Translations under genes and position numbers: made by a program
Assembly: GCA_030017685.1 (NCBI GenBank)
Contig: JASEHH010000016.1
Location: 1 to 47,528 of the forward strand
Length of the DNA stretch: 47,528 bases
Direction of reading: 5' to 3'
DNA from: Thermodesulfobacteriota bacterium
Lineage (GTDB): Bacteria; Desulfobacterota; BSN033; UBA1163
The notes under the pieces: generated by a model
Seen by the model: only the letters and a program-made list of their open reading frames with translations
What the model was told of the DNA's origin: nothing
Database searches by the model: none
Part shown: one piece after another, positions 32,999 to 39,830 of the stretch
How the letters are laid out: each line of letters opens with the position of its first letter
Numbering within the stretch: position 1 is the stretch's first letter

Positions 32999-34462
32999 CT
33001 ATGAAATCTGGATTGTTTTCGCAAGGATTTGGTCGGCCCAACGATAAATATTTCTTTCCCGAGCGATTTCCCTTAGCTTCTTCATCCTCCGAGAAACCTC
33101 CTCAGGCGGCATCTCCATAGCCTCCTTAATCGTTTGAGCAAATTCATCCACCGCATAAGGATTGACAAGGAGGGCTTCATTCAACTCTCGTGCAGCGCCT
33201 GTAAACCTTGAGAGAATGAGGACGCCATCGGAATCGGTCTTGGCCGCAATATATTCCTTTGCCACCAGATTCATTCCGTCGTGAAGGGAACTGACAATAC
33301 AGAAACTGGACATCTTATAGAAGGCAAGCATAGAAAGGAAAGGGATATGCTCTCGGAGAAAGAGGATCGGGGACCAGTGCTCTGTTCGATGCTTCCAATT
33401 AATCCTTTCCACCGATTCGTCAATCTCATCGTTGATTTGCTTATAACTTGGAATATGTTCCCGGCTGGGTGCGCCCAATTGGATAAAGACAAAACGTTTT
33501 CGATATTCAGGATTTTGATCTAAAAAGAGATCAATGGCTCTAAACTTCTCGGGAATCCCTTTGGTATAATCGAGGCGGTCCACCCCCACCCCTATGATTT
33601 TATCAAAGAGATGGTATTTGGTTTTTAACCTCTTCGTCTCCTCTTCCACTTCTCTCTTCCTTGTGCTTTCGTCAATGGCATCGAAATCGATACTGATGGG
33701 GAAGTGACGGACATAAGTCGTCTTACCCTTATAGACGATTGAAGACCTCTCACGGTCAGGTCTGGCCTCCAATTCTCGATCCACTGTATCAATAAAATTG
33801 TTACAATGGTAACGGATATGAAAACCCAGCAGATTATTGCCCAAGAGGCCCTCAAGGAGTTCTTTTTTCCAGGGACAAATTCGAAATGCTTCCGGATTGG
33901 GCCAAGGGATGTGCCAGAACTGAACCGTCAAGGCATCTGGTCTTTTCTCCTTGATGATCCGGGGGAGCAATGCAAGATGATAATCTTGAATAAAGATGAG
34001 GGGTTTTTGACTGCCGATTTCTTCCAAAATTTTTTCGGCAAAGAGCTGGTTTACCTTTTCATAATATTCCCAATCGGATGCCCTGAAAACAGGGCGGGTA
34101 TAAGCAATATGGCAGAGGGGCCAGAGGGCCTCATTCGCAAAGCCGTAATAATATCCCTCCTCCTCATTTTTCGAAAGCCAAACCCTTTTTAATTCATATT
34201 GTGGATCTTCGGGAGGAACCTCCACTTTTTGGTTGTTGTCCACGGTCTCGCGGTCCGCCGTACCACTCCCGTGTGCGATCCAAATTCCTCCGCAAGCTTG
34301 CATCATCGGATCTAATGCAATCGTGAGCCCGCTGGCTGGCCGAATGCATTCAATCTGGTCTTCCTTCCAGTTATGAATATAGGGCTCTCTATTGGAGACG
34401 ATAAAAAGTTGATAATCCTTCAGCTTCTCTTTAATGACCCGCTGAAAATGCTTCTTTTTCAT
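32999..34462 (-). CDS. otsA: Trehalose-6-phosphate synthase
   Basis: 487-residue GT20 enzyme that joins UDP- or ADP-glucose to glucose-6-phosphate. Landmarks: IVSNREPYIH, SGLTIALDP, QDYHLALLP, FWHIPWPNPEAFR, GVDRLDYTKGIPEK, and SSLHDGMNLVAKEY with the nucleotide-sugar site. The gene is full length, first of the otsA-otsB-DUF5752-treT operon. Fifty-eight bases upstream begins the second structured element with a sigma-54-type promoter, so stress or nitrogen-type control is possible. Confidence 0.95.
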   Translation of the reverse strand: MKKKHFQRVIKEKLKDYQLFIVSNREPYIHNWKEDQIECIRPASGLTIALDPMMQACGGIWIAHGSGTADRETVDNNQKVEVPPEDPQYELKRVWLSKNEEEGYYYGFANEALWPLCHIAYTRPVFRASDWEYYEKVNQLFAEKILEEIGSQKPLIFIQDYHLALLPRIIKEKRPDALTVQFWHIPWPNPEAFRICPWKKELLEGLLGNNLLGFHIRYHCNNFIDTVDRELEARPDRERSSIVYKGKTTYVRHFPISIDFDAIDESTRKREVEEETKRLKTKYHLFDKIIGVGVDRLDYTKGIPEKFRAIDLFLDQNPEYRKRFVFIQLGAPSREHIPSYKQINDEIDESVERINWKHRTEHWSPILFLREHIPFLSMLAFYKMSSFCIVSSLHDGMNLVAKEYIAAKTDSDGVLILSRFTGAARELNEALLVNPYAVDEFAQTIKEAMEMPPEEVSRRMKKLREIARERNIYRWADQILAKTIQIS

Positions 34463-34519
34463 AGAACGATCCTTTTTTAGTCCTTTTTAAATACCTCTCC
34501 TCTCATGGAATCGAAAAAG

Positions 34520-34620
34520 ATTGAAGGAGGCTTTAGATCAGCGAGAAGGGGTTCCCATAATCTTCATATCCATCCTCAATCAGAGGAAGTTAAGCAACCT
34601 GATCCAGCCTCCCTCATTAC
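34520..34620 (-). ncRNA. Candidate sigma-54-driven small RNA or leader, copy 2
   Basis: On the minus strand a closing stem (GGAGGCT with AGCCTCC, a C-G to U-A change relative to copy 1 that keeps pairing) and a second stem GATCAG/CTGATC enclose CCTC/GAGG and GGGAACC. After the closing stem comes CAATCTTTTTC, a weak terminator tail, so it could end as a RNA of about 100 nt or read through into otsA. The gap 34463-34848 contains this element, its promoter and repeats, and no gene. Confidence 0.5.
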
Positions 34621-34628
34621 CAGGAATG

Positions 34629-34644
34629 AGCAAAAAGCATACCA
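34629..34644 (-). promoter_or_regulatory. Sigma-54 promoter
   Basis: Minus strand TGGTATGCTTTTTGCT, with GG and GC exactly 10 bases apart. The inferred start, near 34618, is at the edge of the structured element, as at copy 1. Confidence 0.6.
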
Positions 34645-34736
34645 AAGGCAAGAGAACAAATTTCCCTTTTATTTTCATCGGTTCAGACCCTGATGAGAAA
34701 TGGAGGCCCTCTAAAAAGGGGAAAAATGAGACACAT

Positions 34737-34755
34737 TGTGGCAAATTGGGTCAAT
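34737..34755. promoter_or_regulatory. Candidate activator-binding repeats
   Basis: TGTGGCAAAT followed by TGGGTCAAT, matching TGTGGCAAAA and TGGGGCAAT at 29108-29126. The distance to the inferred start (about 119 bases) equals that of copy 1 (about 118). Confidence 0.45.
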
Positions 34756-34848
34756 AGGGATTTTATGAGATTGCCTATTCTTCAATCCTCAATCTGAAAC
34801 GATTCATCAATGACACGTAGTCTCTCGATAAAAAAATGTCTATGTCTG

Positions 34849-36066
34849 TTATTGAAATCTCTTCCGCTGGGATCGACGTATCCACCAGAATCCAAAAAGA
34901 CTAAGGATGATTAGACCCAGAATACCTCCTCCAATGATTGGCCAAGGAATAAATATCCCTTTGGAAACATCGGAGGATGAAAGGAGTGCAACCTCTTTTA
35001 GCACTCGTCCTTCGCTCTGGATGAGAACCTTTCCTACCACCTGTCCTTTCTGGACCGGAGCCATGATAAATTCCGGCACTTCCGAAGTGAGAGTAATCGA
35101 ATCCTCCTTCCCCTTCGCCACCGTCACCCTTCCATCTCCGGAGGCGATGAATTGAACTTTCCCCAACTTGCCTTTCTTCACCTTTACGAAACCCAATGGA
35201 GTCCCCTTCTTCACTGCCTCAACCAATGAAAAGTTCTTAAAGCCATATTCCAATAAAGATTGGGCCTCACGGGTCCTCTTCCGCAAACTCTCACAACCCA
35301 TCACCACGGCAATCAACCTTTGATCGCCTCGTTTCCCGGTGGCTATCAGGTGATAACCCGCTTCTTCAACATGACCTGTCATCAAGCCATCTACCCCGAT
35401 ATCCCTCCGGAGAAGGGTGTTCCGATTCTGCTGCTGAATCCCCTGGTGCTCAAATTCGAGGGTGGAATGAAAGGTAAGGGCCTCCGGATGGTCTTCGATA
35501 TAACGTTGCGCTAAAACGGCCATATCTAATGCCGTCGTATACTGGTTCCCGGCAGGCAACCCATGAGGGTTTTTAAATAGAGAATCCTTTAACCCTAAGG
35601 ATTTGGCCTTCTCGTTCATCTTTAAAATGAAAGTCTCCTCCGATCCTGCCAAATGCTCTGCCAATGCGACACAGGCATCATTCCCTGAAACGATAGCAAT
35701 TCCTTTTATCAGATCCTCCACTTTTACCCTCTCCCCGACTTTGATGAACATCTTCGACCCTCCGATTCTCCAGGCCTTCTGGCTTACTGTCACCAGATCG
35801 TTTAACTTGAGGTCTCCTGATCGGAGGGCATCAAAGGCTACATAGAGGGTGAGAATTTTAACGAAACTGGCAGGTGGAATCTTTAACTGGGGATTCTGCT
35901 CAAAAAGGATCTGACCTGTGGGAGCATCCATCAGGACGGCAGATCGAGCATTGATGCGGAGGCTCGGCTGTGTTGTCTGGGAAAAAGTTTGATTTGTGAA
36001 GATGATCAGAAAGAAGGTCAATAAAAGGATTGGCCACCATCCTTTTTTAAAAGAACGAATGATCAT
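34849..36066 (-). CDS. D-alanyl-D-alanine carboxypeptidase (PBP5-like) with altered KTG motif
   Basis: 405 residues of the S11 family. N-terminal signal/anchor (about 10-30), transpeptidase-type domain with nucleophile Ser67 and Lys70 (SFVK), SGN at 127-129, and a PBP5-type C-terminal beta domain, then a final membrane helix (about 375-397) with a basic tail. The third active-site motif, normally KTG, reads MTG (Met229). The gene lies divergently from an L,D-transpeptidase gene (75 bases apart), so together they could trim pentapeptides to the tetrapeptides that L,D-transpeptidases use. Activity needs testing because of Met229. Confidence 0.9.
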   Translation of the reverse strand: MIIRSFKKGWWPILLLTFFLIIFTNQTFSQTTQPSLRINARSAVLMDAPTGQILFEQNPQLKIPPASFVKILTLYVAFDALRSGDLKLNDLVTVSQKAWRIGGSKMFIKVGERVKVEDLIKGIAIVSGNDACVALAEHLAGSEETFILKMNEKAKSLGLKDSLFKNPHGLPAGNQYTTALDMAVLAQRYIEDHPEALTFHSTLEFEHQGIQQQNRNTLLRRDIGVDGLMTGHVEEAGYHLIATGKRGDQRLIAVVMGCESLRKRTREAQSLLEYGFKNFSLVEAVKKGTPLGFVKVKKGKLGKVQFIASGDGRVTVAKGKEDSITLTSEVPEFIMAPVQKGQVVGKVLIQSEGRVLKEVALLSSSDVSKGIFIPWPIIGGGILGLIILSLFGFWWIRRSQRKRFQ

Positions 36067-36108
36067 TTATCTCCTCCACAGGATTTTCCAAGATCTCCTC
36101 AATTTTGT

Positions 36109-36138
36109 TTGACAACTCATAAAGAATTCCTTTATTAA
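36109..36138 (+). promoter_or_regulatory. Sigma-70 promoter close to the L,D-transpeptidase start
   Basis: TTGACA (36109-36114), 18-base spacer, TATTAA (36133-36138). The start would be about 36145, so the mRNA would have almost no leader; ATG at 36147 could be used leaderless. Confidence 0.45.
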
Positions 36139-36140
36139 TT

Positions 36141-37088
36141 GTGAGGATGAAGAAATCCCTTTATTTATCCCTTTTCGCCTTAACAAATCTTTTTCTAATC
36201 GTACTATCCAATCGTCCAATGATGGCTGCAGATGGTGCTTTTACTTACCGTTTACCCATTCGACCCTATGGGATTGATCTTCAAGCAGTGACGGTAGTCG
36301 GTGCCCCGTGCACTTATACAGTACAAAAGGAAGATACCCTTCTGGATATTGCTCGAAATTTTGATCTTGGCTTTTCAGAAATTCAACTCCTATATAAAGA
36401 CATCGACCCATGGGTTCCTCCCGAGGGATTGGAATTAATCATTCCAACCTTCTGGGTATTACCCGAAGGGAAGTGGGACGGAATAGTAATCAATATTCCT
36501 GAGATGAGGCTTTATCTGTTTTTTAAAAAGATATCCATGGTCAAAACATTTCCAATCGGAATAGGGGTCACTGAAAATTTCACTCCAGTAGGACGGTTTC
36601 ATATTAAAGAGAAGAGAGTCTCTCCCACCTGGCATATTCCTCTTTCCCTTCGTGAGAAATATGAAGGGAGAAAATCTATTCCTCCAGGGCCGGAAAACCC
36701 TCTCGGCTCTCACTGGCTGGGTCTGTCCATAAGAGGGTATGGAATTCATGGCACCAATTTTCCATGGGCCGTTGGGCGATTGGTCACTCACGGGTGTATC
36801 CGTCTTTACCCAGAAGATATACCGCATCTTTATTCCACGGTATCCATTGGAACCCCGGTAGAGATCATCTATGAGCCTGTCAAAATAGGTTTTATAGAAG
36901 GGCGGATTTTCATTGAAGTCCATGAGGACATTTATCATCGAATCCCCGATTTTTTTCAGTATACCCTTCAAAAAATGGAGAAAAAAGGGATCAAAAACCT
37001 CGTTGATTTAGAAAAAATAAAGGAGGCCATTGATCAGAGAAGGGGGGTTCCCATCGATATTACATCCGATTTCGACCATGGGAGGTGA
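36141..37088 (+). CDS. LysM L,D-transpeptidase (YkuD/ErfK type)
   Basis: 315 residues: signal peptide (about 1-29), LysM peptidoglycan-binding domain (about 57-101, YTVQKEDTLLDIARNFDLG), then a YkuD catalytic domain with His203 (GIHGT), His217 and nucleophile Cys219 in THGCIRL. This is the layout of E. coli ErfK/YbiS/YcfS, which attach Braun lipoprotein to peptidoglycan by its C-terminal lysine. Three lipoproteins ending in Lys-Lys are encoded right next to it on the other strand. The C-terminal 20 residues (KEAIDQRRGVPIDIT) and stop overlap the third structured element. GTG 36141 or ATG 36147 may be the start; neither has a clear RBS. Confidence 0.92.
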   Translation: MRMKKSLYLSLFALTNLFLIVLSNRPMMAADGAFTYRLPIRPYGIDLQAVTVVGAPCTYTVQKEDTLLDIARNFDLGFSEIQLLYKDIDPWVPPEGLELIIPTFWVLPEGKWDGIVINIPEMRLYLFFKKISMVKTFPIGIGVTENFTPVGRFHIKEKRVSPTWHIPLSLREKYEGRKSIPPGPENPLGSHWLGLSIRGYGIHGTNFPWAVGRLVTHGCIRLYPEDIPHLYSTVSIGTPVEIIYEPVKIGFIEGRIFIEVHEDIYHRIPDFFQYTLQKMEKKGIKNLVDLEKIKEAIDQRRGVPIDITSDFDHGR

Positions 37089-37115
37089 AGACCGTCTGAC
37101 CAAGCCTCCTTCAAT
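37019..37115 (-). ncRNA. Structured element, copy 3 (3' end of the lipoprotein transcript)
   Basis: Same order of blocks as the copies at 28.9 and 34.5 kb: GAAGGAGGC, GGTCAG, TCACCTCC, GGATGT, GATGGGAAC, CTGATCA and GGCCTCCTT, followed on the minus strand by TTTATTTTTTC, a good terminator tail. It starts about 5 bases after the stop codon of the first lipoprotein gene and on the plus strand encodes the L,D-transpeptidase C-terminus. No sigma-54 promoter precedes it here. It is probably a shared bidirectional terminator or a 3'-derived RNA. Confidence 0.45.
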
Positions 37116-37119
37116 GCAT

Positions 37120-37635
37120 CTATTTCTTCAACTTTTTCTCAAATATTGCCTCTGATTTCTTTGCCGCTTCTTCTGCCTTTTGGGCAGCTAATTCTGCCCG
37201 GTTAGCAGCTGTCTCAGCTCTGTTCGCCGAGTCTTCCGCTTTTTTAGCAGCCGATTCCGCTTTTGACGCTGCTATTTCAGCCTTTGATGCTGCCGCCTCG
37301 GCCTTAGATGCTCCCGTAGTCGCAATCATTGCGGCACTCCCTGCTTTCTCGGCAGAAGATTCAGCTCTTTTCGCCGCATCCCCTGATCGAATGGCAGACT
37401 CCTCAGCCTTTCTCCCAGCACCCTCTGCTTTCATTGCAGCCGTTTCGGCTCGCTTAATAGTTACCTCTGCTGTAGCAGTAGAGGCTTCGGCCTTTTTTAA
37501 GGCATCCTGAGCTGTCTTCATCGCAGCCTCAGCCATGGATTTTGCCTCACGGACCTCTTTTGTGGTGGCGCAGCTTGAAAGCATGATCCCAAGAATGAAG
37601 GCCATTCCAATAAAAACCACTGTCCTTATTTTCAT
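37120..37635 (-). CDS. Alanine-zipper lipoprotein 1 (Lpp-like)
   Basis: 171 residues. Signal peptide with lipobox MLSSC (Cys22), then about 140 residues of Ala/Lys/Glu heptads (KAEAAASKAEIAASKAESA) predicted as a continuous trimeric coiled coil, ending FEKKLKK. The C-terminal lysines resemble the peptidoglycan-linked Lys of Braun lipoprotein. It is about three times longer than E. coli Lpp and could span a wider periplasm. Strong RBS (AAGGAGGTGAAG). Confidence 0.85.
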   Translation of the reverse strand: MKIRTVVFIGMAFILGIMLSSCATTKEVREAKSMAEAAMKTAQDALKKAEASTATAEVTIKRAETAAMKAEGAGRKAEESAIRSGDAAKRAESSAEKAGSAAMIATTGASKAEAAASKAEIAASKAESAAKKAEDSANRAETAANRAELAAQKAEEAAKKSEAIFEKKLKK

Positions 37636-37659
37636 CTCTCTTCACCTCCTTTCTCGTCC

Positions 37660-38085
37660 TCATTTTTTCAATCTTTTTCTAAATACTCCCTCAATTTTAT
37701 CGGCTGCCGCTTCTGCTTTTTGAGCGGCTACCTCGGTTCTTTGGGCAGCACCTTCTGCCTTGGCTGCTGCTGATTCTGTCTTTAGGGCTGCAGTTTCGAA
37801 TCTCTTAGCGGCGTTCTCTGCTCGAGAAGCAGCCTTTTCAGCTGCAGAAGCTGCTTCAAATGCCTTTGCAGCTGCCCTATTGGCTTCTCTTACACCTTCC
37901 TCTACCTTCGCTGCCATAGTCTCAGCCTTTTTCGCAGCTTCTTGAGCTGCCCTCATCGCCGCCTCAGTTGCCAATCTCGTTTGCTCAATTTCCTTTGTTG
38001 TTGCACATCCGAAAAGAATTCCAAAAGAAATGAGTAGAATCCAGAAAAATGGAACCCGTCTTATTGCTTTTAGTTCCCATTGCAT
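37660..38085 (-). CDS. Alanine-zipper lipoprotein 2 (Lpp-like)
   Basis: 141 residues. Lipobox ILFGC with Cys27 behind a basic N-terminus, CATTKEIEQTR shared with lipoprotein 1 (CATTKEVREAK), then Ala-rich heptads (AAAKAEGAAQRTEVAAQKAE) and the C-terminus FRKRLKK. It appears to be a paralogue of lipoprotein 1, 24 bases upstream on the same strand, with its own strong RBS (AAGGAGGTGG). Confidence 0.85.
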   Translation of the reverse strand: MQWELKAIRRVPFFWILLISFGILFGCATTKEIEQTRLATEAAMRAAQEAAKKAETMAAKVEEGVREANRAAAKAFEAASAAEKAASRAENAAKRFETAALKTESAAAKAEGAAQRTEVAAQKAEAAADKIEGVFRKRLKK

Positions 38086-38101
38086 TCAAAACCACCTCCT
38101 T

Positions 38102-38380
38102 TTATTTCTTTAATTGCTTTTCAAACGCACCGACAGCCTTCTGGCTGGCTGCCTCTGCCTTTTTCGAAAAATTTTCTGATGAAGCAGCGGCCTTCTCTGA
38201 CCTTTGTGCCGCCGCTTCCGCTTTCTCTGCGTAACCCTTTATGTTCTCCAGAATCATCTTCGTTTCTTTATTTGCTCTTTCCGCTGCATCTCTCGCTTCG
38301 CGCATCTCCTGAAAAGGATTGCATCCTGAAATGAAAATCAAAAGAAAGACAACGAAAGCCCATCTGTTCAATTTCCGCAT
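38102..38380 (-). CDS. Alanine-zipper lipoprotein 3 (Lpp-like, short)
   Basis: 92 residues from ATG 38380 (GGAGGGG upstream); an in-frame start further up overlaps Pal and is rejected. Lipobox FISGC (Cys20), then a helical stretch with Ala heptads (AEKAEAAAQRSEKAAASSE) and the C-terminus FEKQLKK. Closest in length to E. coli Lpp. First of the three after pal. Confidence 0.85.
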   Translation of the reverse strand: MRKLNRWAFVVFLLIFISGCNPFQEMREARDAAERANKETKMILENIKGYAEKAEAAAQRSEKAAASSENFSKKAEAASQKAVGAFEKQLKK

Positions 38381-38412
38381 ATGCCCCTCCTTCCCGTAAA
38401 AAAAATGGCTCC

Positions 38413-39039
38413 TTACTTGGATAAAATGATGAATGCAGCCCTTCGATTTTTTGCCCATGCCTCCTCACGATGACCAGGGTCTAAGGGTCTTTCCTCTCCA
38501 TAGCTGATTGTAGAGATACGATCTCCAGGAAGGCCCAGAGAAAGGAGATACCTTTTCGTGCTGTTCGCCCGTCTTTCTCCAAGAGCAAGGTTGTATTCAA
38601 TGGTTCCTCTTTCATCACAATGCCCTTCAATCTGAATCTTTACATTGGGATACTTCATCAATAAAGCTGCATTCTCCTTGAGAATTGCTGTATCCCCTGG
38701 GCGAATATCATATTTGTCAAAATCGAAATGAATCATCTTCAGCATTTTGCTTTCGAAGACCTCTCCTTCAATTCCTGGGTTCTTCTTGGCAACTAAACTC
38801 TTTTCGAACTCTTTCTTGGCCAGTTCTCTCTTTGCCTCTTCTTCTTTTATTCGAGCCAATTCCTTCGCTTCTTTTTCCCTACGTTCAGATTCACGCCTTT
38901 CCGCTTTCTCTCTTTCTATTGCCATCTCTTCTGTCTTTTTTACCGATGGCTCCTCTTTAATAACTGTCTTCTTTGGACATCCTGTCAAAATGAGACCCAA
39001 GCAGAGGATGAGGATGACGATGAAACCCTTTCTAATCAT
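38413..39039 (-). CDS. pal: Peptidoglycan-associated lipoprotein (Pal/OmpA-like)
   Basis: 208 residues: lipobox LILTGC (Cys21), a long charged helical linker (about 40-90; EREKAERRESERREKEAK) and a C-terminal OmpA-like domain (about 100-208) with HFDFDKYDIRP, GHCDERGTIEYN and NRRAAFIIL, which binds diaminopimelate in peptidoglycan non-covalently. It heads the lipoprotein array. No tol genes are adjacent. RBS AAGGAGG. Confidence 0.93.
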   Translation of the reverse strand: MIRKGFIVILILCLGLILTGCPKKTVIKEEPSVKKTEEMAIEREKAERRESERREKEAKELARIKEEEAKRELAKKEFEKSLVAKKNPGIEGEVFESKMLKMIHFDFDKYDIRPGDTAILKENAALLMKYPNVKIQIEGHCDERGTIEYNLALGERRANSTKRYLLSLGLPGDRISTISYGEERPLDPGHREEAWAKNRRAAFIILSK

Positions 39040-39143
39040 GATGAACCTCCTTTTAAATGGATTTTTGTAATCTTTTCTATCCTGATCGCCTTGAGCAAGG
39101 CGGACACACCCTCCCCCCTTTCCATGAGCTGAATTGCCTGTTT

Positions 39144-39623
39144 TTAACCCTGATCGAAAAAGAAAGTAACTTTCACATGTTGAGCCTCCATGATCTCTAC
39201 CAATTTATTAACTGAATCATAAATGGAATTTAATTTCTCTTTCTTAAGCCTTCTTAATCCATAGATCATCTTTCCCTGAACAGGGTTGGGCGCTCTCTTA
39301 ACTAATTTCTTTCCTTGAGGAGTCAATTGGACATTTGTTATTCTCCTGTCTCCTTGACCCCGATCTCTCGATACATAGCCTTTTTTCTCCAAGCGATCTA
39401 CAACCCCCGTGATAGTACTTGGGTGTAAGTACATCTTTTTGGTCAATTCACCTAAGGATAGCTTTCCATTTTGTGATATGGTTTTGAGCGCCCAAAGCTG
39501 TGGACCGGTGATACCGAATTTGTTTGAGACTTCATGAGAGTAATCTTGGATGGCTTTAAATATCCTTCTAAGGGACTGCATGATCTCTGAAATCGCAACC
39601 TCCCGAGTGACCTGTTCAGCCAT
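39144..39623 (-). CDS. MarR-family transcriptional regulator
   Basis: 159 residues with a winged helix-turn-helix: LGELTKKMYLHPSTITGVVDRLEKKGYVSRDR, the wing GDRRITNVQLT, and flanking dimerisation helices. It lies just upstream of pal and the lipoprotein array on the same strand (104 bases from the pal start), so it may control it or itself. The ligand is unknown. RBS GAGGTG. Confidence 0.9.
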   Translation of the reverse strand: MAEQVTREVAISEIMQSLRRIFKAIQDYSHEVSNKFGITGPQLWALKTISQNGKLSLGELTKKMYLHPSTITGVVDRLEKKGYVSRDRGQGDRRITNVQLTPQGKKLVKRAPNPVQGKMIYGLRRLKKEKLNSIYDSVNKLVEIMEAQHVKVTFFFDQG

Positions 39624-39830
39624 TTTACACCTCGCTTTAAAAGTTTGTATGCCAAATATTTATATTCAAAATAAATAACTATTTCAAATTTGTCAAATAA
39701 AAAATATAAAACATCACGCTAAACACTTTGATCCCTAATCCAGGTCAGGAGACTTGAACCATCAAACCCAGGGTATCGTCGTAAGCTTGGCAAAACCGGT
39801 GAGATAAATTCGGAGATTGAAGAAGATAAT

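Noticed and set aside
34505-34757. Plus-strand open frames over the second structured element
   Set aside because: They reproduce part of KEA(I/L)DQR-GVPI only because the element overlaps a coding end in copy 3; no RBS and poor composition afterwards.
37535-38334. Plus-strand frames rich in Ala/Ser/Phe opposite the lipoprotein genes
   Set aside because: Mirror images of the alanine-rich coding sequence on the other strand; no RBS.
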